Source: Azadirachta indica (Eukaryota; Streptophyta; Magnoliopsida; Sapindales; Meliaceae). Taken from it: DNA of 64,000 nucleotides. This document shows, piece after piece, positions 46,328 to 58,426 of this stretch. The stretch covers positions 3,529,748-3,593,747 of the forward strand of contig JAGQDM010000070.1 of NCBI GenBank assembly GCA_022749755.1. The letters run 5' to 3'. The notes under the pieces are model-generated. The model was not told where the DNA came from. It ran no database searches and saw nothing but the letters and a program-made list of their open reading frames with translations. Every line of letters starts with the position of its first letter. The first letter of the stretch is position 1. The position numbers and the translations under genes are program-made.

Positions 46328-49300
46328 GGAGAGACTTTACCGCAGCAAGCCCCGCCCATGGCAGGTTAGGTAGCGTAGCTAGCGAATTCGGGAGTGGTAC
46401 TGTTCGCCACGCCAAAACATCGATTATACGGCCGTTTTAAGGAACCTTCAAGATTCGGTCTCGACCTGGCCCTTGCCCTCGCTCTAATCGGCCATAAAAC
46501 GCACGAAAACGGCCTCTCAACAAGTAACTAAAGGTAAACCACTGGACTTGAGAAAGTCAACCACTGGTATGCAATGAAAGTGTTTGAAAAGCGATTTTGT
46601 AGCTGGTTTGAGCTATTGGAAGTTTCTCCTTCTGACTCGCCCTGCCTAGATTCGGATTCTTCCCACCGGGATGATAGAAGCGGAGATCAGCCTAACTAAG
46701 ATAGTTTCACTCTCTTTCTTTTAGTCGAGCCCCCAATCGCTCATTCAGGACGAGACTATGGAACTTCCATACCTCTGCATCCGTTACTTTCATGAAGTTA
46801 TGTGAACTTATCCTCGCAGATAGAGAAAAGAATGTTGTTCAAGGGCGCTGGCACTTCTATAAGCAAGGGGGGCTGGCCCCAACCCAAACAGAACAATCGA
46901 GATGCACAAAAACAAATATTAACAAAAAGATTGGAAACAAAGTTGCTCTACCTACCACTAGGTCAGGCTATCTTGATAGAATCCATTCGAATTCTAAGCT
47001 TTCAAATACGCCCTTGAATGAAAGATAGGTTGTGTCGGTATCAGTGGTGAAAGGGAAGTGGGCAGAAGAAGAATCAAATAAGGCAAGTAATGGGCTCGTG
47101 GGATTGACGTGAGGGGCTCTATATCACTAAACAAGAAGGTACTGAGGCTCAAAACAGAATTTGAATGGAATTGGTACAAATACTTCTACTTCTATTTATA
47201 GTCGGGCTAGCCGGGCCTAAAGAGCTTATCAAATTCCACCTATGTAGTGACTCGCATTCAACAACTAGAGTCTTTTTTTTCTTTTTTCTTTGGAATTTTT
47301 CATTCTTCTTCATTTCCCACCCTAGCCGCCCTTCCAACACAAGATGGCTCGGAGCAAGCAAAGTCTTACGTTTTTTAATATGATATTTGATAGCGCAGAG
47401 GGGGAGTAAGCACACAATGAAATAGGGGGAGAGTCACATTTCTTATTTCTTAATAATGCCCAAAGCCCTATAGCCCTTCGGACTAAGGCGTGACCATAGG
47501 ATCTCACAGTCTCGAAATGAGTTGAGGACGAGATGTGGTGTCCAGTCGTATTGGTAGGGATCGCTATGCCGCCTGTCTTTTTATCCTATCCTAGGCATAC
47601 TGCTTAGCAAAGAAAACGGTAGGTCATAGACTGGAGCAGACAGACCCTGCTACATCGTGATAACTCTCTTCAACCGGATCAACAAAGGCGAGATCAGCTC
47701 ACTTCCCCACCGACTCAATCAATCGGAGGAAACTCAATCCTAAACTTCGGAGTGGCAAGCAGCAGAAAGAGAAAGTACAAGTACTCAGCGTCCCTTTTTA
47801 TTGATTCTGGTCTGGTAATCTATTCTCCTCCGATTCAGGTTCTAGCCCCTAGCCCTTCCCTGTGCTCTTTCAACCTCGGTTAATGTAGTAGCTTCCGCTT
47901 CCTCTCCTATGAGAATAGTAAGGATTTTCCGGCCACTCCCCATGTTCTTTCAATGCTTTGCTTTGGGCACCGGGCACGGCGGGAGGGGGCTGCTCAACTA
48001 GCCCCCTGGTGTACGAAAGCAGCGAATCAAAGAAAGACGAGTTCACGGCTGACCCTAGCATTCCGGCAAACTGGAAAATTGCACCGGAGATGCAGAGTTA
48101 GGCCTCATAATAATAATAATTATGCTCCATCCAGCTTCGAAATCTGGCTTCTCCAGTATCAAGTGGTGTTTGTTTTCATGCCTTGCATTTGTATTGGATT
48201 GAACCTCGATCCCAACTTGAAAAAAAAAAAATGAAATTCTACAGGAGTGGAATCCGGTCTTACTATTCATTAGAATATGCTATAAAGGGAGAGAAAAGAT
48301 CTCAATAAAACTTCTGTCCCACCGGCGAGTACAAGCTTACTTGCCCAGTCCCACCAGGTGTACAACTCAAAGACGCTCCTAGGCACGAGCCTAAACTACC
48401 TAAGCAGTCTTACAATTGTGTAAGTCTAAGTTGTATCACTTCACTTACCTCAGTCTCACCAAAACGATAACTACCCTGTCCCAACGAAAGAAGAGCTCAT
48501 AAATGAGCTTTTCACTTTTTTTTCTTCCTTTGGGAATAGGGAAGTTCGAAAAGATGTCTTTTCAAGGACAATAAGCGCACTCGACTTGAACGGTGCGTCT
48601 CCCGAAAAACTTTTCAAAATCCGCCAGCTTATGCAGGAACTCTACAACCGACCGATTGCTGCTTTCCAAGCGAGAGATGCTTTATTGAAAGCTCTCAAAG
48701 AGTGGGAGAAAGGGGACGGGGTTAAGGCGTCCCATGGGCCCTGAAGGTCAAAGTCATTCTTACACGGATGAACAAGAAATTAGGACAAAAATAATAAGTG
48801 GAGGGCTATTTTGATATAGCTTATATAGAGAAAGTGCGACTTAGATCTGAACCTTTTAGGCGTTGGCGAGCACTAAATAACATCTTATACAGGTGTGAAA
48901 CTTGATGCACCACCATCCTCAAATTCAGTTATAAAAAGCCCTTTAAACTCTTTTCGGCCGTACGATTACTGTTGATTGGAAGGGGAGGCCGAGAGTTCCA
49001 CATTTGCCGGGGGCCTTACTGATCAATCAACACCAGGCTTTCGAAATAATGACTCAAAGGAGTGAGCACAGCTGCCGGTTCCCCAGCATCTCAAGTGATT
49101 AGGCGGGGGCAGGATTCGAACCTGCTTGAAGGTCCCACATTGACTCTCCAATCGGATCTCTCTTTTCGGCTTAGTCGTGGTCAGTCTCCCTTAGCTAGAG
49201 ATCTACCATATATAGTTCCAATGTAAGCTGGTAAAATGCTACCTTCAATACAACTGACCAGGGCAATCCCGACTCATCGGATGCTTATTGGGTGGGATGC

Positions 49301-51675
49301 CACTATCAAAGATTCTTCACCAGTGACAAATCGGATTCGTTCAAAGAGAATCCTTCAACGACAACAGCTACCACTACCACTCACTGTATATCCGAATTTC
49401 CATGCCATGGCAAAGGATCGAACTTGAACTCTTTCCGGCTTAGCCCCGTGTGGGAAGAGCCTTTTTAAATGAATTTTTGCAGGTGAGCCAGATGCCGAGT
49501 CTAACTGTTCCTCTTTCTAGGAGTAGGAGGATTTTATCAAAAAATGTCAGTGGTAAGTTGCTTTTGAGTTGGATTTTCATTACTCCGAATCTTCTTAGTT
49601 CTATTCTGCCTATCCTCCCCAGAATCCCAACCGAATTCTGACTCCTTGCTTCCCATTCTCTTGGCTACGACACTAGCTGATAACTAGGATTCGGAATGTT
49701 TGCCAGACTTCAGGTTCCCTCTCCGTTAGAAAAGAAAAAAAGGAAAGTGAAAGTAGAATCCCGTGCTTGGGCTTGGGTACGAAACTAGGCATTCCCACCT
49801 TTCAATCACCTCCTATGAAGACTGGGAGGAATATACTTGGAAGGCTGAAAAGCCTAGATGGACAACAGCTTAAACGATACGGATATGGTTATAGACCGGC
49901 GAATACATGAACTACCTCTAATTCACCTACCACCTATTCATTCCTTTCTTCTTCTAAGCTTAATAAGATTCTTGATTTGGAACTACAGCCTTAGAAAAAA
50001 AAGCGGAGACTTCAGACTTTGGATTGGAACAAGAAACTACGTCCCCATCGGCTTTAGGAAGGGCCTTAGCTAAGGCTCCAAGATCTCAGTTTGCAATGCA
50101 AGTTCTCACCAGGAAAGCAAAGCTAACTTACGGATAAACCGATGGAACATATAAGAACATTTATCTCTCCTGATCCGGTTTCGGTTAAGTAATCTGTCTA
50201 TCCATCAGGTTAGGTTTCGACCTAAGCATGTAAGGGGTTCCTCGTAGGGTAAGCAAACCATGCCTCGCAGCATTGATTTCTTCTTTTTTTTCATTCTCAG
50301 AACAATCTCCAGAAAGACTTAACGCCAACCAAATAGGAAGCTTAATCCAATTCTCATTCGGAACGGGCTCGAGAGCTTCAATCAGACTTAGGGAGCGAGG
50401 AAAGCAGCAGAAAGAGTGAACTTGCCCAGCGAGGGCCTTCCGAGACCAATGCTATCAATAAGAAGGAGAGACTGTTTCCACTCCCCGAGGAAATTCAACC
50501 TTGGGTACGAGCGATAGACATGAAATTCACGCGCATCCAACCCCGTCAAATTGGCATGAACCCTTTTTCAGCTCTACGAGGCTCGAAAAAAAACTTTTTT
50601 TTTTTTTTTTTATCTCCCCTTGGGCATAAACCTTCTTTCCCTTCTACGACGGCCAGTTCAATCGGACAAATTGAAGAAACCGCGTGTTTTGGGCTTACAT
50701 GCTTCTTTCCTTCCTAGCCGTCCATTCCAATCAACCAAGTTTTATCCAACCCGGGAAAATTGGCTTACTTTTAGGCATAGCCCATGGTGGAATCCGAACT
50801 TTGAACTTGAATCCGAATCTCTGGAACCGAAGCCAAGGGAAAGAGAACCACAGAAAGAATTTGAAAACAAGAGCTGAAACACGTGAAAGCTAGTCGAATC
50901 TCCTTTCCTTAGCTACTCTTATAGCCTTGTCCCTTCCCATGGTAGGCTGCTAATGACCAAGAGTTTATTGAATTACCCGGATGTCAACTCCCTTTCGAGA
51001 ATCCAGTTCAAGCAGAATCCCAATCAGACTTTCGGATGTTGGGATCTTAGCAGAAGGAGGAGATTTCCTGGTTCTATTAATATTAATAAGTAGATTGCCG
51101 GGCCGGGTGTGAATTCTTCTATACGATACCGATAGCACCAAAGCAAGGAAAGAAGGCAAGGTTAGGCCTGAAAGCCTGAATCTCCGAGTCCTGAACAAGC
51201 GAAAGAAGTTCCGATCACTGCTGCTGAAACAAAAGCAAGAACTGCTTTTGAAACAAGAGTTCACAGTCCAACGTATTCAATAGCAAACAAAAACAAAGGA
51301 AGCGAAGCAACCTTCATTACCTCCAACTTGTTACGATTTTTCTTTTCTCTTCTCCCGATTTTTAGGGTTTTAACAAGTCGGGTTACGGTTGGGGCCTCGG
51401 TTGGTTGGGGCTTTAGAAAGCAAGTTTCATTCATACTGTGCCCATCCGCAGTTACAAGTAGTTTGACCGCTCAACAAGCGTGGAAAAAACATATATATGT
51501 TATAAGAGTATGATGGGCTCAACCCTAAGCATCACAGGGCCCGAGCTTTAGACCTTGAACTTCCCGTTGATGAGTATATTGGTGATTTGGGGGAAGAATC
51601 TTTCAGTGACTGCTTTGGGGCAAAGTCTTCTTTTGGTGGCTGCTCATGAAGATGAGACAAAGCTTGCTGTCAATA
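46328..51675. other. Spacer, no gene recognised
   Basis: Apart from a tRNA-like fragment at 49101-49125, I see no gene. Open frames are short and unsupported. At 51522-51658 (plus) there is a short coherent peptide trace (HHRARALDLELPVDEYIGDL, then EESFSDCFGAKSSFGG) ending in TGA, which may be part of the same decayed insertion as the minus-strand remnant that follows. Confidence 0.45.
49101..49125 (-). other. tRNA-like 3' end (T-arm plus acceptor strand)
   Basis: On the minus strand, GCAGG-TTCGAAT-CCTGC forms a perfect T-arm, followed by CCCCGCC-T, which looks like the 3' acceptor strand of an initiator-methionine tRNA. I could not draw a matching anticodon arm or 5' acceptor strand upstream. 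This is probably a tRNA fragment or a 't-element' that could direct RNA 3' processing. Confidence 0.4.
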
Positions 51676-52262
51676 TCAGAAATGACCTCTTTGAGATGTG
51701 AGGTTGCTTCGCTTCCTTGTCTGATAAGGATATTTATTAGGATAGGCCGAGAGAAAGGAAGGTGGTAGGGTAGGAACCAAAGAGGCTAAAAAAGAGCTGT
51801 GGTGGCGAGAGTAGCGCTGCAAAGAAGAAGAAGCGCGCTGCAGTAGTTCCTCCAGTGATTGATTGATGTACCGAAGCCGGCCCTCTAGCTCTCGCATCTC
51901 TTTTTAGTAATCTTGGCCGCTTCGGACCTCAACTCTTCTTATATATTCTGACACCGGGACGCCTGCTCAGCAGAGAGCCTTCCCGCATCAGCCAACAGAG
52001 ACTCCGCCTCTGGAGCCAGCATCCTGTCATGGAGCACCATTATAGAGTCCACCACCAGTTGTACTAGGCGATCACTCAGCTCTTTGTCGGCAGCCAATAG
52101 CGTGTTCATTAACATCCTCGTGCTTCGCGAGAGCCATAACGGCCGTGGTAAGCTCCGCCGGAACTACCAGATCACGAACCCGAGGCAGCATCTCTGCAAT
52201 TTCGGCCTTGACTTCTATGCTATTTACTTCTTCGGAACTGCTGGTCTCGTTTTCCTGCTCTT
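51676..52262 (-). pseudogene. Decayed helical coding remnant, origin unknown
   Basis: On the minus strand, from about 52262, one frame reads EQENETSSSEEVNSIEVKAE, then IAEMLPRVRDLVVPAELTTA and VMALAKHEDVNEHA. A frame change near 52090 leads to LSDRLVQLVVDSIMVLHDRM and LAPEAESLLADAGRLSAEQ. After a stop and another shift, 51897-51676 continues MRELEGRLRYINQSLEELLQ. Heptad-like spacing of L, I and V suggests alpha-helical or coiled-coil structure. The coherent sequence across frames indicates a broken gene of about 190 codons. It could be a retroelement gag or a nuclear gene piece; I cannot name it. Confidence 0.5.
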
Positions 52263-54849
52263 AATAAAGCAAGACTCCGTAGGTGATAGCACTGATTCGG
52301 TACCTCCGGATGGCGGATGAGCAGTGTGCCTAGCGCACCGAACTCAATTACAATAGAGCGATGCCATACCATACCAGGTCCCCTTATCCTTCTGACTCAG
52401 TGCCTATGGGATTAGGTGGTTCCGGGATGTCTGACTCCGAGCTCGGTCTATCCACATCATAGACCTTCTGTCGCTTTGCCTTCTGTTTGATCCTTACGCC
52501 CTTCTTGGCTTGAGTGCGAGTAGTACAAGGAATGGACTACTCACTAGTGAACTCGGGAAGAGGGCTATGGAACTACTGTACCGTACTGTTTTTAAAAGAC
52601 CGTTCACTTGAAGACTGAAGCTTGAAAGCGGCTTGGCTGGCACTCATACTAACACGGATTTCTTCCCACTTTGATAAGAACCTAAGGGCTTCTTTCCATC
52701 AGTACGGATCTGCTTCGTTTCACCGCTCTACGGAACCGAACCTATCCTTCGCTGACGCCTCTTCCTTTACTTTACTTTTGTCGAGGTAACTCACTCTTCT
52801 TCTAGTTGTAAATTATTTACCTTACCTCTGTTGATCGCTGCTAAACCCTGTGTGTGGAGCTCCGTCCCTCTCGGCTTCTGCCTTAAGCTAATCTATAGAA
52901 TTGTTAGAGCCCACAGAACAAGACATTTACTTCTAAGACACCACAGAAGAAGAGAGGCGCTTAGGACAGCTAACATCGTTCACTTAGGGCAGCTGGGGCG
53001 GATACTCCTATTGGGATACTAGCAAAGGGAGGGTCTGAAAAAGAAGCTGTAAGAAGAGAAGGCATATCGATACCGAAAGCTGAAGGGCGGGACGGCGAGA
53101 GGAGGTTTCTACCGGGCGAGATGTTAGTGGAAAAGAATAGGGTTCAGAGCAGAGGAGAGGTTTTCAATCGATTCTCTTTCATGACTCTCTTTCTCATTCT
53201 GCTTCCACCACTAGTTAGAAATAGACTAGAGCATTCCCTGGAACAGGCCTACGAGAGGCAACAGATGCCACGAACAACCCTGAATTCACTTTTCACTCTA
53301 TGTGATATGGAATATCCGCTCACTTTGAACTTGAGCAAGAACTTGCCTCTCACTCTAGGAAGAAAAGCCTTGCACCTTGCGCTGAGAAAGCCAAAGCTTA
53401 CCTTCTTGAAAAGGTCTTCCCCGCCTCTACCGACAGAACCGCTTGAAAGACCGTAATAATTCTTGTTTTGGATCGTTTTGAGGGCTGTTCTAGATGGATG
53501 CACCACAAGACCTCTCGCGGATGCTTACCTAAGCCTAAGCTACGGAACTGAATTCAAGGGCGCCTTAACTAAAGTAAAGGAGCTAAACCGGAAGATCTCA
53601 TTCCACCTTATCCTTCGCTGAATCTTTCCTTTGTCCTTCCCCTGAACTGGAGACGGAACTTTCTTATTCAACTATGGAGTTTCATCGCTGTAACCATCCG
53701 ACTGTACGTGTGACTATGTATCCCCCAACCTATTCATATCTCTCTTGTACTAATGCCGTGTTACGAGGTTGCCTCTCCCTCCCTTCTCTACCCACCTTCT
53801 CTGCTGGGAAATCCCTCTGTATCTCTGTAATTGGTCTAACTAGCTCCCTAACTCGAGCTCTTCTTGAAGATCCTTCTTTGACTCAAGACTTGAGACTTCG
53901 TACCCTTTACTTGAGAGAGGAACGGTTGACGAGACGGATGATGCCGTTGGCGAGCTCGAAAGCAGATAGCCAGTTCTAAGCCGTGCCTTTGAATCAATAT
54001 AACTAGAAAGCCGGATTGAATGGGATTCTCTGCTTCCGCCTAAGCCGTGCTTGCTAATCCTAGGAATTTCTCTGACCCATCTGTTCTACTCCCACTTCTT
54101 CTTCTTCACAGCCAGGTCGGATTACTTTGTGCTGTCTTCCCCTTGACTTATAAGATTCTTCTTCTTCCGTGAGATTCTCAATTGAGTGGAGCTTTCTGAG
54201 CTATCGTATTGGTAGTGCTAAAGATCCCTATCCTATTCAGGACATTCATTGAGGAAGACTTTGCGACGTGGGTGACCATAATAGGTGAGACGGAACTGAA
54301 CTTCCACTTAGCTCACGGCTAAGAACAACAATTTGTGGAATCTCGACCTCAATCTCAGACCCTGATCAAAGGTCCAACCTTTAGTGGTATGCCACTACCA
54401 CTTCCTATAGATTACCCCCACTGCAGAGTGGTCAATTCCGCTGCCAATCAGTCGATTCAGTCACGTATCGAAGAAGGCTATAAGTAGGCCGTTTGCTATT
54501 GCGATAAGGGCTGCTCGCCTTTATACGGCTTGGCTTCGCTATCGCTCCGTCGACCTAAAAAGTAGTCTTCCTGCCATACCAGAATGCTTCTTATCTATTG
54601 CTAGAAGCTTTGCCAGAAGCAAGCAAGATGAGGTCGCCTTCGTAGACAAGGCTCGTTCCGTAACGAGCTCGTGTAGTACTCGCCTCTCTCTCTCTCTAAC
54701 AAAGGATTCAATCCAGTCCCAAGCGTACCTGGGGCTACCCTGTATACCGGATCCTTAGAGGTCTGCCCGTCCGGCGTCGGTACCTCACATTGTTTAATTA
54801 GGGCGGCACCCCGGTTTTCTGAGTGCTACCCCGTAATAAACATCTAGTA
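52263..54849. other. Spacer, no gene recognised
   Basis: No gene recognised. The frames 53121-53456 (plus, 111 codons) and 53674-53979 (plus, 101 codons) are open but overlap open frames or lack motifs, and I do not call them. Confidence 0.5.
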
Positions 54850-55254
54850 TTATGGTACGTCGTCCACGGGGTTTGGGAAGTGCCTTTGCTCCCTTTCCCA
54901 ATCGTTGACCCTGACAGTGAACTCGTAGACGAAGACGAGGCTTTGACCCGAATTTAACAGGGAATCGCGGTTGTTTGAAACGTAATCGAGATACTCATTT
55001 ATTTTAATCCGTTTCTGAGGGGAAGCTGTTTCTAGCCTAAGATCCTCTTGGATCTTTTTCAGAACGTCAGAACGCAGCTTTCGATGACCACGTAAAACGA
55101 GTTTCATTTTACTTATTAATTCATCTATAGTTGGTGCTTCCGGTTCCCTTTCCCCGGCGGGTTGACCGGGAGCCTCCCCTCCTTCCGGTTGTTGGTTTGG
55201 ATGGGCAGCGGGCTCCTCATTAGGGGCATTTGAGCTCCCCGCTTCCCCGTCCAT
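54850..55254 (-). CDS. Unknown 134-residue mitochondrial ORF
   Basis: The minus-strand frame starts at ATG 55254; the frame is open upstream to a TGA near 55320. Residues 1-42 are rich in P, E, G, Q and A (EEPAAHPNQQPEGGEAPGQP), like a flexible linker. Residues 43 to the end look like a folded helical domain (TIDELISKMKLVLRGHRKL, DVLKKIQEDLRLE, INEYLDYVSNNRDSLLNSGQ, FTVRVNDWEREQRHF). I do not recognise the family. Its upstream flank carries, in another frame, a hydrophobic segment that would make a natural N-terminal membrane anchor, so this may be the surviving C-terminal part of a longer protein. Its ordered composition argues that it was or is a real gene rather than a chance frame. Confidence 0.5.
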   Translation of the reverse strand: MDGEAGSSNAPNEEPAAHPNQQPEGGEAPGQPAGEREPEAPTIDELISKMKLVLRGHRKLRSDVLKKIQEDLRLETASPQKRIKINEYLDYVSNNRDSLLNSGQSLVFVYEFTVRVNDWEREQRHFPNPVDDVP

Positions 55255-55432
55255 AAAACAAATGGCTAGTTGATCCGGGGTTAGGGCCCTCCCTGATATA
55301 ATAGATTCCCCTGTCTGTCACAATCATTAATAGGAAGATTACAACTCCGAGACACCAAACAAATTCCCTAGGACTGCAACTGGATCTGTAACTGGCTTGA
55401 TCACTGGGTATAGAGCCCTTTTTTCTAGACAA
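55220..55432 (-). pseudogene. Membrane-anchor segment, probable N-terminal part of the split ORF
   Basis: A 70-codon minus-strand frame with a TTG as its first possible start. It holds the basic/polar stretch SRKKGSIPSDQASYRSSCSP, followed by one hydrophobic helix (FVWCLGVVIFLLMIV). It overlaps the start of the 134-residue ORF in another frame. Near 55318 the natural-looking continuation moves to that ORF's frame (QTGESIISGRALTPDQLAIC), which suggests a one-base frameshift. The join is my inference; a single sequencing error would give the same picture. Confidence 0.4.
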
Positions 55433-56640
55433 TGGACTCGCTTTTTAGGATTGCTTTACTACGGGATTACGAGTGGAAGGCAGGAGGAATGGTAACAATT
55501 AGCTCTTAGAATATTAGCTCCTTTGCATCACGAAATCAGTCTTTATGGATAGAAAACCTTGTCTAGCCGGGATGACAAACCAGCCGACCAACCCGACGGA
55601 GTGAGCTCCGACTTCTTTATTTTGCCACTCCCTCTTTCTCTGATAGAGATGCTGGCCTGCCGATTGGTGAACCAAGTGCTTATGCTCCTCCGTTTCGTTT
55701 GCTTCTTTCGGTCCGCTCTCTTGCTTCGGTCAGGAAGAGTGGGCTGACAACCACTGACTGTCCTGTCTCGCTCTTTCCCATATACGGATTACAGAAGGCA
55801 GTTCAAACTAGGGATGCGTACGGAAAGGAATTTACTGAGAAGTAAGCTCCCAATTGCATCTCTGGAGATCCCAAGTGATAGCTCTAACTCGGCTTTACTT
55901 TAGAAGGATCGACATCTGATGTTGGGGCATGAATGGCTATCGGGCTACGATCACAGGCCGGGCCGACCCCCCTTGATTCTAGTCAAATTTGAAAGGGAAA
56001 ACTTCTAGGTTGACTTCTATGATATGAGATGTCCCTGCGGTCAATCAAAGTGATTCCACCCCCGGTAACCCTGGATGTGACTCAACCGGTTCTCAGTCTA
56101 CATCTATAGTTGCTTGAAGCCGATAGTGGGTAAGTGTTAGATGAACGAACTCTCTTGTCTTGTGGATCGCTTTCTCTTGCACGTAAATGAATCGAGGAAT
56201 TGCGTATTCAAGGTCTGCTGGTCTATCCTATCTACGTAGTTTTCACATTAACAAAAGTAGCCACTTCTAATAAATAGCGTAGTATAATCTCTTTGCCGCT
56301 CTTCAAGTGACAGATTGGATTGAGAAAGCACGCACCACCGAAAGAAAGAAAAGTTGATGTTAGAGAAGAAGTTCCTGGTTTGCAATCTTTAGTACCACTT
56401 TTAATTCAATCTGGAATCCCTTCTTCTATCAATTTCCTAAGAGAAGTGCAAAAGGATTGCAGGCTAGATTCAAGGTATGCCCAAAGGTATGCCAGTTGAT
56501 TGATTCTACTCCACTTTTCAAGATTGGGTGAGTGAAAAGTGTACTTTAGTAATAGTATGAAGGATCTAGTGAGCGTACTGTCTGACCTGTCCACTCAAGG
56601 CGTTGCAAGCAAATGGTTTTTGAAAAGCGCTAGAAATCGT
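55433..56640. other. Spacer upstream of the rps19-rps3 region
   Basis: No gene recognised. The last part (to about 56640) replaces the sequence that would normally encode the first two thirds of rps19 and presumably now provides the leader of the rps3-rpl16 transcript. Confidence 0.5.
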
Positions 56641-56793
56641 GGTCAACAATTTGGAGAGTTTGCTTTTACACGGAAACAAAGACTTTCGAGAAGAAATATT
56701 GGACCGGGAAGAAAAAAGGGGGAAAAGTCAAGTCTAAGCGCATATGGCACGAAAAGGAAATCCGATTTCGGTAAGAATGGATCTGAATCGTAG
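56641..56793 (+). pseudogene. rps19: 5'-truncated rps19 remnant
   Basis: The frame reads GQQFGEFAFTRKQRLSRRNI, then GPGRKKGEKSS, which is the C-terminal third of mitochondrial ribosomal protein S19 (small subunit head). The N-terminal part of about 60 residues is missing. Upstream, from a GTG at 56539, an unrelated sequence is in frame, giving an 84-codon chimeric frame. The frame stops at 56793, about 50 nt inside rps3. It sits directly before rps3, the usual plant order rps19-rps3-rpl16. The functional S19 is presumably nuclear-encoded or lies elsewhere. Confidence 0.88.
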
Positions 56794-58426
56794 TTCAGAT
56801 GAAAGTTGGTTTAGTGATTATTATTATGGTAAATTAGTGTATCAAGATGTCAATCTGAGATCTTATTTTGGTTCGATACGTCCACCTACGAGACTCACCT
56901 TTGGCTTTCGTCTTGGTAGGTGTATTATTCTACATTTTCCCAAAAGAACATTCATTCATTTCTTTCTTCCCCGTCGACCACGACGACGCGAAAAAACCAG
57001 ACCCGGAAAGGAGAAGGGCCGGTGGTGGACATTCGGGAAAGTCGGGCCGATCGGGTGTCTTCATTCAAGCGACGATACAGAAGAAGAACGAAACGAAGTG
57101 AAAGGCTGGGGGGCAAGGAAAAGAGTCGAGTCGATCAGGCTCGACGACCGGGAGAAGCAAAACGAAAGAAGGATTTGGCCGAAAAAAAAGCAACGCTATG
57201 GATACCATGACCGACCACCATCTCTAAAGAAGAATCTTTCTAAATTACTTCGGGTCAGCGGGGCCTTCAAGCATCCGAAATACGCCGGGGTTGTAAATGA
57301 CATAGCGTTCCTGATATCAAATGACAACTTCTTCAGAAAAACGAAGTTATTCAAGTTCTTTTTTCCAAAGAAGTCCCGCTCCGACGGCCAGACGAGTCAT
57401 CTACAACAAAGGACCCTCCCTGCAGTGCGCCCCTCCTTGAATTATTCGGTCATGCAATACTTATTGAATACAAAGAACAAAATTCATTTCGACCCCGTCT
57501 CCGTTCTCAATCATTTCGTGGAACCGGGCGTGGCTGAACCATCTACGATGGGGGGAGCGAATGCACAGGGAAGAAGCAACGATAAGAGAATACGTTCTCG
57601 CATCGCTTTTTTTGTAGAAAGCTTGACCAGCGAGAAAAAGTGTTTGGCCGAATCCAAAAAGAGGTTGACCCACTTCATTCGCCAAGCGAATGATCTTCGC
57701 TTCGCGGGAACAACAAAAACCACCATCTCGCTCTTTCCTTTCTTCGGTGCTACCTTTTTCTTTCTAAGAGATGGGGTTGGGGTGTATAATAACCTTTTTT
57801 TTGAGGATGCCCGGGAACAACTCCTAGGTCAATGTTGGATCAAATGTTGGAACCTCATGGGTAAGGATAAGGTAATGGAATTGATAGAGAAATTCATAAA
57901 CCTAGGTGGGATAGGAGAATTGATAAAGGGAATAGAGATGATGATAGAGATCATACTGAAAAACAGAAGAATTCCGTACGGGTACAACTCTTATTTAAAC
58001 GAAGTAAAAAAAATGCGATCTTTGTTGTCTAATAGAACAAACACTAATACCTTAATTGAGTCGGTAAAGATCAAATCTGTTTATCAAAGTGCTTCTCCGA
58101 TTGCTCAAGACATCTCTTTTCAACTGAGGAACAAAACAAGATCATTTCGTTCCATTTTTAGTAAAATAGTGAAGGATATTCCATTAGTAATGAATAAAGG
58201 GGTTGAGGGGATCCGTATATGTTGTTCAGGTCGATTAGAAGGCGCAGAAATAGCTAGAACTGAATGCGGAAAGTATGGAAAAACATCTTGTAATGTATTT
58301 AACCAGAAAATCGATTATGCTCCTGCGGAAGTATCTACTCGTTACGGAATCTCAGGTGTCAAAGTGTGGATTTCATATAGTAAAAAAAAAGGGGTACGTG
58401 CTATATCCGAAACGTACGAAATTTAG
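56744..58426 (+). CDS. rps3: Ribosomal protein S3 (intron-less)
   Basis: S3 is a small-subunit ribosomal protein near the mRNA entry site. The frame is intact from ATG 56744 to TAG 58424-58426, 560 residues, about the usual length for the enlarged plant mitochondrial S3. The N-terminus [20 protein letters not shown], the KH-like region, the long charged plant-specific middle ([20 protein letters not shown]) and the C-terminal block ([20 protein letters not shown]) are all visible. Most angiosperms carry a group II intron after about codon 25 (near DESWFSD). Here the exons are continuous ([20 protein letters not shown]), so the intron has been lost. The 3' end overlaps rpl16. Confidence 0.97.
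   Translation: MARKGNPISVRMDLNRSSDESWFSDYYYGKLVYQDVNLRSYFGSIRPPTRLTFGFRLGRCIILHFPKRTFIHFFLPRRPRRREKTRPGKEKGRWWTFGKVGPIGCLHSSDDTEEERNEVKGWGARKRVESIRLDDREKQNERRIWPKKKQRYGYHDRPPSLKKNLSKLLRVSGAFKHPKYAGVVNDIAFLISNDNFFRKTKLFKFFFPKKSRSDGQTSHLQQRTLPAVRPSLNYSVMQYLLNTKNKIHFDPVSVLNHFVEPGVAEPSTMGGANAQGRSNDKRIRSRIAFFVESLTSEKKCLAESKKRLTHFIRQANDLRFAGTTKTTISLFPFFGATFFFLRDGVGVYNNLFFEDAREQLLGQCWIKCWNLMGKDKVMELIEKFINLGGIGELIKGIEMMIEIILKNRRIPYGYNSYLNEVKKMRSLLSNRTNTNTLIESVKIKSVYQSASPIAQDISFQLRNKTRSFRSIFSKIVKDIPLVMNKGVEGIRICCSGRLEGAEIARTECGKYGKTSCNVFNQKIDYAPAEVSTRYGISGVKVWISYSKKKGVRAISETYEI

Noticed and set aside
49404..49430. Possible second tRNA T-arm on the minus strand (TTCGATC loop)
   Set aside because: The flanking bases do not form a five-base-pair stem and no acceptor end follows.
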